A stretch of DNA of 64,000 nt from Runella sp. CRIBMP (lineage in GTDB: Bacteria; Bacteroidota; Bacteroidia; Cytophagales; Spirosomataceae). The DNA lies in NCBI RefSeq assembly GCF_009905605.1, contig NZ_JAAAKZ010000012.1, forward strand, positions 62,001 to 126,000, written 5' to 3'. A program made the position numbers and the translations under genes. The notes under the pieces were generated by a model. The model had not been told where the DNA came from and made no database searches. It saw nothing but the letters and a program-made list of their open reading frames with translations. Positions within the stretch are counted from its first letter, which is position 1. The number at the start of each line of letters is the position of its first letter. Shown one piece after another: positions 34,917 to 44,109 of the stretch.

Positions 34917-35450
34917 TCAATCCAATCTGCCTTTATTCAGCTCATCTTGCCATTTTTTGAGTTCATCCCATTTCCCATCACGGGCCAAAGAAGCTTGTTC
35001 TGGCCAAGTAGTAGGGTCATGAATCTGAAAACGCGGCCCCGCTGCATTGAGTATTTCCTTGATAGATTCGGCGGGCGTTTGGGCCAACTGCGCAAACGTC
35101 AAAATCCCTTTCTGATTGAGCAACTCCTCGATTTTGGGTCCAATGCCCTCAATAATTTCCAAATCGTCGGGTTCACTCGGAATTACGGGCATCACTTTAA
35201 GACTTTCTGGTTGAACTGGCTCTGGAATTCGGCCTGGGGCAGGCGTTGAGTGTATCAACTTGCTCTTGTGGCAATCATTGAGTTCTTTATGACGCGTATG
35301 AACGTCGGCTTCCAGACTGGCCAACTCAACCGCAAAAGTACGGCGGGCAATCCACCAGCCAATATAAGCGGCTAAGGCCAACAGGGCGAGGGCCTCCAAT
35401 CCTGCAATCCAAAAGTTCTGACTTATTGAAGTAGCTTGTAGTATAATCAT
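34917..35450 (-). CDS. Membrane-anchored helix-hairpin-helix protein, copy 2
   Basis: 177 residues. One N-terminal membrane helix (LEALALLALAAYIGWWIA) is followed by a short linker and a C-terminal domain PDDLEIIEGIGPKIEELLNQ KGILTFAQLAQTPAESIKEI. The GIGPKIEELL helix-hairpin-helix is of the DUF4332/Rpb-like family that often binds nucleic acid or acts as a structural clip. It is a tandem paralogue of the gene at 35481 (shared TWPEQ, LARDGKWD and WQDELNKGR). Likely cytoplasmic domain attached to the inner membrane. Confidence 0.75.
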   Translation of the reverse strand: MIILQATSISQNFWIAGLEALALLALAAYIGWWIARRTFAVELASLEADVHTRHKELNDCHKSKLIHSTPAPGRIPEPVQPESLKVMPVIPSEPDDLEIIEGIGPKIEELLNQKGILTFAQLAQTPAESIKEILNAAGPRFQIHDPTTWPEQASLARDGKWDELKKWQDELNKGRLD

Positions 35451-35480
35451 AGTGATTAATCTATTTTAAGGGTAAAACCA

Positions 35481-36002
35481 TTAATGTGTACGGCCTTTGT
35501 TGAGCTCATCCTGCCATGTCTTGAGCGCGTCCCATTGGCCGTCGCGGGCTAGTGCTGATTGTTCGGGCCACGTAGCGGGGTTGTGCATTTGATAACGGGG
35601 CCCCGCAGCCACCAATATTTCTTTGATTCGCTCAGGCGAGGTTTTCGCCAACTGAGCAAAGGTCAAAATACCTTCTTGATTGAGCAGTTTCTCAATTTTC
35701 GGCCCAATCCCTTCCACGACTTTCAAATCATCGGGCGTAGTAACAACAACGGGTGCAGGAAAGGGAGCTACAATAGCGGCCGCCTTTGCGACCGGCGGAG
35801 TAACCGCGCCTATTTCCTTTTTGCTCTGTTGACATTCATCAATATCGATTTCGAGCGCCTGCAATTCTGCCCGTAAACTATCGGCCTTACTTTTTGCCGA
35901 AATATAGCCAATGATGTAACCCAATACAGCCGCTATCACCAGCATCAATATATGTTGCCACCAGGCATCTCCCGAAGCAAACGGATTAAAATGTGAGTAC
36001 AT
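35481..36002 (-). CDS. Membrane-anchored helix-hairpin-helix protein, copy 1
   Basis: 173 residues with the same plan as the next gene: an N-terminal membrane helix (HILMLVIAAVLGYIIGYISA), a coiled-coil-like DSLRAELQALEIDIDECQQS, and a C-terminal DDLKVVEGIGPKIEKLLNQE helix-hairpin-helix domain. It lies 30 bp upstream of its paralogue and 33 bp downstream of an OmpA gene, so the three form one transcription unit. The function is unknown; the OmpA partner suggests cell-envelope work. Confidence 0.75.
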   Translation of the reverse strand: MYSHFNPFASGDAWWQHILMLVIAAVLGYIIGYISAKSKADSLRAELQALEIDIDECQQSKKEIGAVTPPVAKAAAIVAPFPAPVVVTTPDDLKVVEGIGPKIEKLLNQEGILTFAQLAKTSPERIKEILVAAGPRYQMHNPATWPEQSALARDGQWDALKTWQDELNKGRTH

Positions 36003-36035
36003 AATATAAATAGGAGTTTTACCGAATTGACAAAT

Positions 36036-36929
36036 TTATTGCACAATAATACTTACCCGACGGTTGGCTTTACGGCCCTCAGGAGTGTCGTTGGAGGCTT
36101 TTGGTTGCGACTCACCTTTGGCATCAGTCACCAACTGGGCTTCTGAAATTCCTCTTTTCATCAATAATGCCTTCACACTTCCTGCCCGGATTTTAGAAAG
36201 CTTCAGGTTTGTTTCATCCGTACCGTCGTTGTCGGTATGACCCGTTAAGGCAAGTTTTTTATCCTTATTGGCCGCTAGGTATTTGATTGCTTCTTCGATA
36301 AATTTCTCATTCTCGGGCGTTTTGATATAATCCGCTTTGGCGGTTTTGAAGTACAAATCCATGGTTTTGAATACATTTTCGTATTTCTCCGCCGCGGCAA
36401 GCGCCTCTTCCGTTTTTGGAATCATCAAACTGTCAAACCCAAACTCCATCCCGTGCGTAGAGTCATCGGCGCTAAAGGTTAAGTCAATCAATTTACTTGT
36501 CGTCGCCAACTGACTTCCTGGCACTCCCGCCTGTACCAAATACTGTTTCAGGGCATCCGCACGCGCTAAGCCCAAATCAGGGAAGGAGGTGTCATTTTGT
36601 TCAACAGAAGAATAAAGCCCAGTAATTGTCAGTTTTCGGCCAGAATTTACTTTAAGGTAGGCCGCTAATGAGTCCAACTCTTTTTTAACATTGGCATAAT
36701 TAGGCTCGGGCATCGACTTTTTAAAGCCAAAATTCATCGCCGAAGATAAACTAAGAGTGTTTCCATCCACTATACTGAGGGCAGGGACAGAATAACCAGC
36801 GGGCGTAGCGGTACTTACTTCGGAAGGACCGTCACATAACATTTTGATTTTGCAAATGTGCCAGTAAGTGGACCCGCCCATCCAGCCAATGAGCAAAATC
36901 CACGCAAGCGTTTTGACACTTGAAGCCAT
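36036..36929 (-). CDS. OmpA-family protein with two OmpA-like domains
   Basis: 297 residues. A membrane helix or signal segment (LAWILLIGWMGGSTYWHICK) is followed by a degenerate OmpA-like domain (about 45-150: LAAYLKVNSGRKLTITGLYS) and a canonical C-terminal OmpA domain (about 190-297: LALTGHTDNDGTDETNLKLS, ending GRKANRRVSIIVQ), which binds peptidoglycan. First gene of the OmpA-HhH-HhH unit. Confidence 0.88.
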   Translation of the reverse strand: MASSVKTLAWILLIGWMGGSTYWHICKIKMLCDGPSEVSTATPAGYSVPALSIVDGNTLSLSSAMNFGFKKSMPEPNYANVKKELDSLAAYLKVNSGRKLTITGLYSSVEQNDTSFPDLGLARADALKQYLVQAGVPGSQLATTSKLIDLTFSADDSTHGMEFGFDSLMIPKTEEALAAAEKYENVFKTMDLYFKTAKADYIKTPENEKFIEEAIKYLAANKDKKLALTGHTDNDGTDETNLKLSKIRAGSVKALLMKRGISEAQLVTDAKGESQPKASNDTPEGRKANRRVSIIVQ

Positions 36930-37374
36930 AGAAATAAGAGGTTAAAGAGGGAAGAATAGAATAACAGCACTTATGACTGTGAAAATAACAATAAGTATCT
37001 CAATAACAATGATTTTTACAAAAAGTAATAAAAATAGTACAATAAAATAACTTAAACTTTATTGGTAAGAAAACAGGAAATTAGAATACACCATTATCAT
37101 ATTTCAACAAATTATAAACAAAATATAATTCTGTTAAATATATAATAAAACGTATTTAATATATAATTTTTTATTTACAACATACAATTATACAGACAAA
37201 AACAGAATATATTTTGGTTTGACCGAAAATTTCACACCATTCATCACTAAAAAATACCCACTCATCCAATTTCACTTTTCGAAGTCGACAGAACCCTGCA
37301 CCTTTGCAGTGTCAAAAAAGGAATAACAGCCAATAACAAATACTAAATCGTTAAATTAAAACAAAGTACCCATT
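36930..37374. other. AT-rich divergent intergenic region
   Basis: 445 bp, very AT-rich in its middle (about 37080-37200), no ORF. The right part has CACCTTTGC (37299-37307), near the Bacteroidota -7 motif, 67 bp before the ATG at 37375. It shares CCTTTGCAGTGT with the promoter at 57130. Otherwise I see nothing definable. Confidence 0.5.
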
Positions 37375-37701
37375 ATGAAAACGTTCATCATCACCGCCGC
37401 TTTAAGTGTTTTATCACTTGGACATATTGCCGTAGCTCAAGATGGAAAGAGCCTTCGCACCCAAAATCAGATTGTAGAATTGTTGGCTTCTTTACCAACG
37501 CAAGATACGTATACACCAACGGCCCCCGTTTTTTCACTTAACGAGCAGCGCCTGATTTCTCTACTCCCAACCATGGATACAGTCGTAGATACCAAAATCA
37601 GCATTGATGAAAAAACGGAGATTGCCAAAAAAACAACTGACACCATGATTGCCCCAAAGGCAGAAGTAAAAGTTGAGATTCGTCGTACTGGCGATAAGTA
37701 A
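37375..37701 (+). CDS. Small secreted protein of unknown function
   Basis: 108 residues. Signal peptide KTFIITAALSVLSLGHIAVA with a cleavage near AQ. The mature part is polar, rich in Thr, Lys and Asp, with no cysteines and no recognised domain. It has its own promoter-like element and a strong terminator, so it is a single-gene unit. Confidence 0.6.
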   Translation: MKTFIITAALSVLSLGHIAVAQDGKSLRTQNQIVELLASLPTQDTYTPTAPVFSLNEQRLISLLPTMDTVVDTKISIDEKTEIAKKTTDTMIAPKAEVKVEIRRTGDK

Positions 37702-37714
37702 TCAACACCTAACA

Positions 37715-37753
37715 AAACGAGAAAAGCCGCTCAATGAGCGGCTTTTCTCGTTT
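37715..37753. terminator. Bidirectional terminator
   Basis: A perfect 18-bp stem AAACGAGAAAAGCCGCTC / GAGCGGCTTTTCTCGTTT with a 3-nt loop, between convergent 37375-37701 and metF. Confidence 0.9.
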
Positions 37754-37766
37754 CTCTACGTTCAGA

Positions 37767-38726
37767 TTAATACAACTGAGACGCTATTTTGTAAATATTT
37801 TCAGACTTACCCATTGTATAAAAGTGCAAAACAGGCACGCCAAACGCCATCAATTCTTTGCATTGTTGCGTACACCATTCATTACCTACCTGTTTGGCCT
37901 GCACATCGTTTTCACAAGCTTCAACTGCTTTCACAAAATCATCGGGCATGTGTAGATAAAAAATACGCGGCAAAACACTTAGTTGTTTTTTGGTTGAAAG
38001 CGGCTTTAAACCCGGAATAATCGGAACCGTAATGCCCGCTTCTCGGCAGCGCTTTACAAACTCAAAATATTTGCTGTTATCAAAAAACATCTGTGTAACG
38101 ATGTAATCGGCTCCCAGCGCAATTTTTTGTTTTAAATATTCAAAATCAGCATCGAAATCAACCGCTTCAAAGTGTTTTTCAGGATACGCCGCCACTCCAA
38201 TACAAAAATCTGTCGGTGTCAGTGCTTCTACGCCTTCATGCAGGTACTGGCCTTTGTTCATGTTGGCTACTTGCTCCACCAATTGACTGGCGTACTCGTG
38301 GCCGTTTGTTTTGGGTTTAAAGGTCTTGTAAGGCTTGGCGGGATCTCCGCGCAAAACCAACACATTATCAATACCCAAATAGTGTAAATCCATCAAAAAA
38401 TCTTCGGTTTCTTCCCGCGAAAATCCACCACACAGTACGTGAGGAACCGCATCCACGCCAAATTTGTGCATGATGGAGCTACAAATCCCTAATGTTCCAG
38501 GACGTTTGCGCGTTACGATGTGTTTTACGGTCCCGTCGGGGAGCATCTGTTCGATGTACTCTTCCCGGTGGTAGGTAACATCAATAAATGGAGGTTTAAA
38601 ATCCATCAATGGCTCAATGTTGGCCAATAACTCCTTGATGCTGCTCCCCTTAAGTGGTGGAATAACTTCCAGTGAAAACAAAGTTTTTCCGTTGGCCTGC
38701 TGAATGTAGTCGGTAATTTTGGTCAT
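37767..38726 (-). CDS. metF: 5,10-methylenetetrahydrofolate reductase
   Basis: 319 residues. FSLEVIPPLKGSSI carries the catalytic Glu near the N-terminus. VTYHREEY, VLRGDPAK and GADYIVTQMFFDNSKY are the flavin/folate-binding loops of the barrel. It supplies 5-methyl-THF for methionine synthesis. A -7 element TATCTTTGC lies 21 bp upstream. Confidence 0.95.
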   Translation of the reverse strand: MTKITDYIQQANGKTLFSLEVIPPLKGSSIKELLANIEPLMDFKPPFIDVTYHREEYIEQMLPDGTVKHIVTRKRPGTLGICSSIMHKFGVDAVPHVLCGGFSREETEDFLMDLHYLGIDNVLVLRGDPAKPYKTFKPKTNGHEYASQLVEQVANMNKGQYLHEGVEALTPTDFCIGVAAYPEKHFEAVDFDADFEYLKQKIALGADYIVTQMFFDNSKYFEFVKRCREAGITVPIIPGLKPLSTKKQLSVLPRIFYLHMPDDFVKAVEACENDVQAKQVGNEWCTQQCKELMAFGVPVLHFYTMGKSENIYKIASQLY

Positions 38727-38746
38727 GCGTGCTGTTCATTTGGAAT

Positions 38747-38755
38747 GCAAAGATA
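38747..38755 (-). promoter_or_regulatory. -7 element of metF (TATCTTTGC)
   Basis: Fits TAnnTTTGC on the minus strand, 21 bp upstream of the metF ATG. No well-spaced -33 TTG seen. Confidence 0.45.
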
Positions 38756-38857
38756 CACAAGTGGCCGATTATCTAGCCTAAAAAGTGCTTCCTGCGTTTG
38801 TATGATAACAATTCAGGAAAAAAAACATTCACTAAAGCTAAAAACTCCTGCATTTCG

Positions 38858-38890
38858 ATTGCATTTATCCGCAGAAAACAGTACTTTTGC
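38858..38890 (+). promoter_or_regulatory. Bacteroidota-type promoter of rplS
   Basis: TTG (38858-38860), 21-nt spacer, TACTTTTGC (38882-38890). The 83-nt leader to the rplS ATG could carry translational control, but I do not recognise a specific leader. Confidence 0.6.
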
Positions 38891-38973
38891 GGGCAATTTT
38901 TCTGATAAACTCGCTTTTTTGAATGAAGGCCGATAAGCCGTCCGCTGGAAAAAGCTACAATTTTACTAAAACA

Positions 38974-39330
38974 ATGACTAATGAGTTAATCAAACTGGTA
39001 GATGCTGAATTCGCAGGAAGACGCGACAGCCATCCTGCATTCGGTGCGGGAGATACTATCAGCGTTCACCTTAAAATTATTGAAGGTGCCAAAGAACGTA
39101 TTCAGGTATTTACCGGAACCGTTATCCAACGTCGTAACAACGGCGGAAACGGCGAAACGTTTACAGTTCGTAAAATTTCAAACGGTGTAGGTGTTGAGCG
39201 TATCATTCCTATTTTGTCACCAAGTATCGACAAAATCGAAGTAATTCGTCGCGGTAAAGTACGTCGTGCACGTTTGTTCTATCTTCGTGGTAAGCAAGGC
39301 AAAGCCGCTCGTGTTAAGGAGAAGAAATAA
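38974..39330 (+). CDS. rplS: 50S ribosomal protein L19
   Basis: 118 residues from the ATG at 38974; an earlier in-frame ATG (38923) adds a leader not seen in L19. FRAGDTISV-like core [20 protein letters not shown] and [28 protein letters not shown] are diagnostic. Located at the 30S-50S interface. A terminator follows. Confidence 0.96.
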   Translation: MTNELIKLVDAEFAGRRDSHPAFGAGDTISVHLKIIEGAKERIQVFTGTVIQRRNNGGNGETFTVRKISNGVGVERIIPILSPSIDKIEVIRRGKVRRARLFYLRGKQGKAARVKEKK

Positions 39331-39352
39331 TTTCCTTTCACAGAGTGGTCAT

Positions 39353-39382
39353 AAAAAGCTGTCTTTATAGGCGGCTTTTTTT
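39353..39382 (+). terminator. Intrinsic terminator of rplS
   Basis: AAAAGCTGTC-TTTATA-GGCGGCTTTT stem (two G-U pairs) followed by a T-run, 23 bp after the stop. Confidence 0.7.
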
Positions 39383-39409
39383 GTACCTAATTTAACCCCA
39401 AAACCAACA

Positions 39410-40198
39410 ATGAAGATTTCATTTTCAAAATACCAAGGTACCGGCAATGACTTCATCATGATTGATGACCGCGCCGAACAGTTTCCGGTTGATAAAAACC
39501 TGATTGCTTTTTTGTGCCACCGCCGTTTTGGCATCGGAGCCGATGGACTTATCTTATTGAGAAATGCCGAAAACTATGATTTTCGGATGGTGTATTTCAA
39601 CGCCGACGGCGGCGAAGGTAGCATGTGCGGCAACGGCGGCCGCTGCACCGTTCGGTTTGCGCAGGATTTAGGTCTTTTTGAGGAAAACACCACGTTTATT
39701 GCGGTAGACGGTGAGCACAAAGCCGTGGCCTGTGAAGACGAAATATTCCTCAACATGATTGATGTATCGGGTATTCAACACGACGGCAACGATGATTTTA
39801 TGAACACTGGCTCTCCGCACTTGGTAACCTACGTTGAAGATATCGAAGCCGCCGAAGTCTTCAATGAAGGCAAAAAAATCCGATATGGCGATGTGTATGG
39901 TCCTCTTGGCGGCACCAACGTCAATTTTGTGGAAGTACTCAACGAAGATTCACTATACGTTCGCACTTACGAGCGCGGCGTCGAAGACGAAACCTACTCC
40001 TGCGGCACCGGCGTGACGGCCTGCGCACTGTCGGCGCATGACCGCTTACAGATGGAATCACCCATCAACGTCAAGACCCGGGGCGGCAACCTGCGGGTGT
40101 CTTTCGTGGCCCAAGCCCCTGGAAAATTTGACAATATTTACCTCATTGGTCCCGCCATCAAAGTGTTCGAAGGCGTGTTCAAAGTAGACGATTTATAG
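39410..40198 (+). CDS. dapF: Diaminopimelate epimerase
   Basis: 262 residues. KYQGTGNDFIM near the start, MCGNGGRCTVRFA (first catalytic Cys, about 73) and YSCGTGVTACAL (second catalytic Cys, about 200) are canonical. The enzyme interconverts LL- and meso-diaminopimelate for peptidoglycan and lysine. Confidence 0.96.
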   Translation: MKISFSKYQGTGNDFIMIDDRAEQFPVDKNLIAFLCHRRFGIGADGLILLRNAENYDFRMVYFNADGGEGSMCGNGGRCTVRFAQDLGLFEENTTFIAVDGEHKAVACEDEIFLNMIDVSGIQHDGNDDFMNTGSPHLVTYVEDIEAAEVFNEGKKIRYGDVYGPLGGTNVNFVEVLNEDSLYVRTYERGVEDETYSCGTGVTACALSAHDRLQMESPINVKTRGGNLRVSFVAQAPGKFDNIYLIGPAIKVFEGVFKVDDL

Positions 40199-40203
40199 GC
40201 CTT

Positions 40204-40251
40204 ATCCCTTCTTCTGAGTCAGAATTATTGGGCCAGAAGAAGGGATTTTTT
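40204..40251 (+). terminator. Terminator of dapF overlapping the convergent gene's 3' end
   Basis: ATCCCTTCTTCTG / CAGAAGAAGGGAT, 13-bp stem, 17-nt loop, then TTTTTT. The right arm is coding for the last residues of the minus-strand gene ending at 40225. Confidence 0.75.
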
Positions 40252-41475
40252 CCAAACCATTCGTAAAAAATAGATTGTGCAAATCACAACACCAACTTGC
40301 AGGATATAGTCCAGAATATACATTGGCTGGACAAAAATAGCGGCAGGAGAAGAGTAATAAGGACTTTTAAGCCGCCACCACAAAGAAGGGTGAATGACCG
40401 ACAATACGTTGAATAGCAGAAACATAACAATCTCTTTCCGATTACTAAAATCAACCCAGACAAACGTAAGCGGCAAAAGAAATATGAATATATAGCTGCT
40501 GTAAGCACTTTGCTGCACCACCATCATGGTGCCGTACACCACCACAAAGACCGCCGAAAAAGCCGGGACGAAATCCAATTTTTGTAGACGATACGCCAAA
40601 CCTACACCCACACCCACTGTAGTCAGCAATCCTAACCAATTCCAACCTTTGGCCCCAGCTTGAAGCACCCCAAACGTAAGCGGATTAAGAACCGAAAGCC
40701 AATTGGGTGCGCGAAGGGTGGCGGCTTCGTGCAAGGGCTGCTCCAACCACAGAAATTCGGTAAAATAATACAACGCCCCTAAGCATACTATTCCCGCCGT
40801 CGCCGCCGCACCAATCCATTTGACGGGCTTAGGAACCAAGAACAACAATGCAGGCCCCACCAATATAAAAACGGCTTTGGTAAACACAAAACCAACCACC
40901 AGCCCTACCCCAAACCATTCCACTCGCTTGGTACGTTGCCACACCATATAAGCACTTATTAGCAAAAACCACATCCACTCATCTTCTTGTCCGCCAAACA
41001 CACAGAACACCAGCGACCCAGGCAACAACAAGTAAATCAAGCTTTTAAAAATCCGTTCACTACTTGGCAACAGTGCTTGGAAATATCGATTAGTAGCCCA
41101 CAATGCGCCACCTTCGATAAGAATCATGATGAAAATAATGGCTTTTTTATCCATCCAAAACCCCAATGCCAACGCGTTTACGTACGGAAAGAAGGGTGAA
41201 TACATGCAATAAAAATCGCGGTAAACCATTTTGAGTTGTACCGCTTCACGGGCCTGATTATAAAAACCGTCAAGGTCTGAAAATGGCGTAAAACCAACGA
41301 TAACAAAGATGACGATAAAGGGCACAAGCCGAGTAGCCACCCAAACGCCACCGAGCAATAACCGCTCATTCTGACGCACAATCCACTGTTCTATTGCGGT
41401 CCGATAGACAAGTAAAATACCCACCAGACTTATACAAATCAGCGATACAATGGTTTTTGCAACAATAACGAGCAT
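40225..41475 (-). CDS. Multi-pass GT-C-like membrane protein, copy 2
   Basis: 416 residues with about ten membrane helices. A long first periplasmic loop with an acidic pair (PFSDLDGFYNQA), then VYRDFYCMYSPFFPYVNALA and VFGGQEDEWMWF. These match polyprenyl-phosphate-dependent GT-C glycosyltransferases (GT87/DUF2029-like), which build lipid-linked or surface glycans. It is the same length as its upstream neighbour and shares YRDF, GGQED and layout. Donor and acceptor unknown. Confidence 0.6.
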   Translation of the reverse strand: MLVIVAKTIVSLICISLVGILLVYRTAIEQWIVRQNERLLLGGVWVATRLVPFIVIFVIVGFTPFSDLDGFYNQAREAVQLKMVYRDFYCMYSPFFPYVNALALGFWMDKKAIIFIMILIEGGALWATNRYFQALLPSSERIFKSLIYLLLPGSLVFCVFGGQEDEWMWFLLISAYMVWQRTKRVEWFGVGLVVGFVFTKAVFILVGPALLFLVPKPVKWIGAAATAGIVCLGALYYFTEFLWLEQPLHEAATLRAPNWLSVLNPLTFGVLQAGAKGWNWLGLLTTVGVGVGLAYRLQKLDFVPAFSAVFVVVYGTMMVVQQSAYSSYIFIFLLPLTFVWVDFSNRKEIVMFLLFNVLSVIHPSLWWRLKSPYYSSPAAIFVQPMYILDYILQVGVVICTIYFLRMVWKKSLLLAQ

Positions 41476-41539
41476 TAATTAAATATTTGATTTACAGTTT
41501 AAAATCGATGGTTAGACCAAAAAACTCACATCACACTAC

Positions 41540-42790
41540 TCAAGCGAAGCGCGCCTTTTGATATACTTTCAAAAAATACCACCCATAACAAGCCACGTTG
41601 AGGAGCTGTAACGTATATTCCAACAGAAATAAAGGCTCGCCTAATACAGTAATATCGTCGTAGGTGGGGCTATTCAAATGCGTAAAGAGGAAAGGCTGCA
41701 CTACAAGCAGTGCGTTGAAAATCAGCAAAATGGCTACATCTCGGCTTTTTTTCCAATCTACCAACTCCATCACCAAAGGCAGCATGTACGTAAATACATA
41801 ATAGCCTGGCGAACTAAGTTGGAAAATAGTCATGGCAATATAGGTTGCCAAAAACGCCAGAGGCAAAGTCTGCGTCAAGGGTTTATGTCGAGCAAAATAT
41901 ACCATCCCAATCGCCGAAGAAAGCGTAATCACCATACCAATCCAACTAAAAGTGGGCAGGTCGGGCGCGTGTCCTAGCACAGCGGTGATGAGTGGCCTCA
42001 CTACCGTAAATAGATTGGGGGTCAACAAGTTGGTGGTCATTTGCAGGGGCATCAAAAAATCCATCTCCATCAAAAAATACAAAATAACCAACGATGGAAC
42101 ACCGACCAAAATCATCCCCAATAGGAAAGACCAGCGTTTTTTTAGCAAAAACCACAGCGGAAATAACCAAAAACCTGCGGTGGCTTTAATAACAATCAAT
42201 CCTGCCGAAAAACGAAGTCCAAGTCCTAACCCGTCGTCTTTGATCTGTAAAAAGTAGTACAACATCCAAACCGCAATCCCCCACAACCAAATATCTTCTT
42301 GTCCACCCAACAAAACCATCACCGCTGGTGCAGAGAGCGTCATGTATAGCATTATCAGCTTAAATGCATTGGTTTTCAAAGACGTATAAGTACGATAAGT
42401 ACCCCAAATAATGGCAGCTTCGATCACCACCATCAACAATACTATGGCTTTAGGGGTGTACCAAAGCAAAATAGGTAGAGTTATGATATACGAAAACAGC
42501 GGGGCGTGGTAAGAAGCAAAATCTCGATAAACTAAGCCTCCTTGGTACGCTACGGTGGCTTTGCCCCAGAAAAAAGGCACATCGCCTCGCGGTGAATAAT
42601 TCATTACTACATACACCAAAATGAAGGGCAACAATCTGAACAAAATGAGCCCAAGACCGAGCAGACGATTTTCTTGCCGCTTTTCGTGAATTTGTTGCCA
42701 AAAAGAATCCGAACGAGCACCTAACCAAATGGCTGCCGACGAAAACGCAATCAATACAAGCTTTATATAAAATACCGTAAGTGTTGACAT
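41540..42790 (-). CDS. Multi-pass GT-C-like membrane protein, copy 1
   Basis: 416 residues, about ten membrane helices. The first loop has SPRGDVPFFWGKA; then VYRDFASYHAPLFSYIITLP and LLGGQEDIWLW. It is the paralogue of the next gene, 64 bp away, with loops conserved and helices diverged. A methyltransferase gene starts 7 bp upstream of its ATG, so the three form one operon for modifying a cell-surface glycan or lipid; that role is inferred. Confidence 0.6.
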   Translation of the reverse strand: MSTLTVFYIKLVLIAFSSAAIWLGARSDSFWQQIHEKRQENRLLGLGLILFRLLPFILVYVVMNYSPRGDVPFFWGKATVAYQGGLVYRDFASYHAPLFSYIITLPILLWYTPKAIVLLMVVIEAAIIWGTYRTYTSLKTNAFKLIMLYMTLSAPAVMVLLGGQEDIWLWGIAVWMLYYFLQIKDDGLGLGLRFSAGLIVIKATAGFWLFPLWFLLKKRWSFLLGMILVGVPSLVILYFLMEMDFLMPLQMTTNLLTPNLFTVVRPLITAVLGHAPDLPTFSWIGMVITLSSAIGMVYFARHKPLTQTLPLAFLATYIAMTIFQLSSPGYYVFTYMLPLVMELVDWKKSRDVAILLIFNALLVVQPFLFTHLNSPTYDDITVLGEPLFLLEYTLQLLNVACYGWYFLKVYQKARFA

Positions 42791-42797
42791 ATCACCT

Positions 42798-43442
42798 TTA
42801 TTTCTCGCCCACTATCAAAAATTGTTTTCCTAAAACCCACCACGTGAAGGGCAACGACAGGTAGAGTTTTACAAGTAACGGATGGACAGGTAAGCCTCCC
42901 CTAAACGACAAAGGTAAAAATCGGGCGTGTGATTCACTGATTTTGAATCCTGCTCCGTACAAATGCTCTTCCACTCCCAATTCTGAAAGAACGACTGTAT
43001 GATCGGCAAAATCAAAATATTGCTTATAACAATACTTAAAATTTGGCCCTATGATACCAATTTTCCCCCCGGGTTTGAGCGATTTATACATTCTTTCCAG
43101 AAAAAAAGCCACCTCTTCCTGCGAATGTAGGTGTTCAAGAAAATTTGAAATAAATACCGCATCAAAATAATTTTCAGGCAAATCCACTTTCAAAATATCG
43201 CCAATGATAAGATTTACCTCGGGAGCCGCATAATTTTTAATGGCATCAACAATATCTACTGTCCATTTTTCGGGAGCAGGAACCGCGTTGATAAACTCAC
43301 ACATTCCACCCGCCGAGTCCAAAATACGTTGTGGCTTTCCAAGTTTATGATAAAAATAGTCAGCGATAATGGTCCATATCACCTTTTTCTTCTCGTGAGC
43401 TACTTGCTTGAAGCGGTACTCGTAAATTCTCTCGTAATTCAT
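42798..43442 (-). CDS. Class I SAM-dependent methyltransferase
   Basis: 214 residues. RILDSAGGMCEFINAVPA occupies the motif I position (the usual DxGxGxG is degenerate: DSAGGMCEF). LPENYFDAVFISNFLEHL is motif IV/post, and LKPGGKIGIIGPN is the C-terminal strand pair. First gene of the operon with two GT-C-like proteins. Confidence 0.85.
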   Translation of the reverse strand: MNYERIYEYRFKQVAHEKKKVIWTIIADYFYHKLGKPQRILDSAGGMCEFINAVPAPEKWTVDIVDAIKNYAAPEVNLIIGDILKVDLPENYFDAVFISNFLEHLHSQEEVAFFLERMYKSLKPGGKIGIIGPNFKYCYKQYFDFADHTVVLSELGVEEHLYGAGFKISESHARFLPLSFRGGLPVHPLLVKLYLSLPFTWWVLGKQFLIVGEK

Positions 43443-43476
43443 TCGGACTTAAAAAGAGTTTAGTGTAGTTAGTAAC

Positions 43477-43508
43477 GCAAAGAAACGACCCTTTAAAAGA
43501 ATATACAA
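43477..43508 (-). promoter_or_regulatory. Promoter of the methyltransferase/GT-C operon
   Basis: TTG (43508-43506 on the minus strand), 20-nt spacer, TTTCTTTGC (43485-43477), one mismatch to TAnnTTTGC, about 35 bp before the ATG. Confidence 0.5.
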
Positions 43509-43528
43509 ATAATGGACAATGGCCATGA

Positions 43529-44044
43529 TTACTCAGTTACTACTTCTTGTAAAACGTCGAGCAGTTGTTTGATTTGAAGATTTTCTCCCTTCAACGTAAA
43601 ATCAGCCTGCGAATAAAACGGCAAACGGTCGTGGTATTTTTGTTGAAGATTCTGTAAAAGTTGCGTATCCTGTTTACGATACGTGGGCCGGTCATTGGAT
43701 GCGTGCCGTTGGATACGCGCCACAATTTCTTCGGGCGACACATCCAGAAACACACTAATTCCGTTTGCTTTGATGTACGCCATATTGTCATGAAAGTAAG
43801 GGATTCCACCGCCCGTTGCCACAATCAATTTGGAATCGGGGCGAATGGCCCGCAGAATTCGGGCTTCGGCTTCGCGGAAATAAGGCTCCCCTTTCTGGGC
43901 AAAAATTTCATTGATGCTCATGCCTTCTTCTTTAACAATGAGCACATCTGTATCCACAAAACGGTACCGAATATGCCGAGCCAATTGTTTACCAAGCGTC
44001 GTTTTTCCTGACGAAGGAAGGCCTACTAAGAATATGTTTTTCAT
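43529..44044 (-). CDS. aroK: Shikimate kinase
   Basis: 171 residues, the normal length. Walker A GLPSSGKTTLGKQLA, the shikimate-binding DTDVLI and FREAEARILR, and the GGG loop VATGGGIPY are all present, as is the lid region RIQRHASNDRPTY. Part of chorismate synthesis. It is 65 bp downstream of the BT_3928 gene on the same strand. Confidence 0.95.
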   Translation of the reverse strand: MKNIFLVGLPSSGKTTLGKQLARHIRYRFVDTDVLIVKEEGMSINEIFAQKGEPYFREAEARILRAIRPDSKLIVATGGGIPYFHDNMAYIKANGISVFLDVSPEEIVARIQRHASNDRPTYRKQDTQLLQNLQQKYHDRLPFYSQADFTLKGENLQIKQLLDVLQEVVTE

Positions 44045-44109
44045 AGAAGCGAGTAGCGGGGAGTCAGGTGTGGCAAATTTTTCTACCGCCTAACAGCCCG
44101 CTACTTTTT

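Noticed and set aside
36930-37374. Replication origin or regulatory RNA in the AT-rich gap
   Set aside because: No DnaA-box cluster or convincing fold could be seen by eye.
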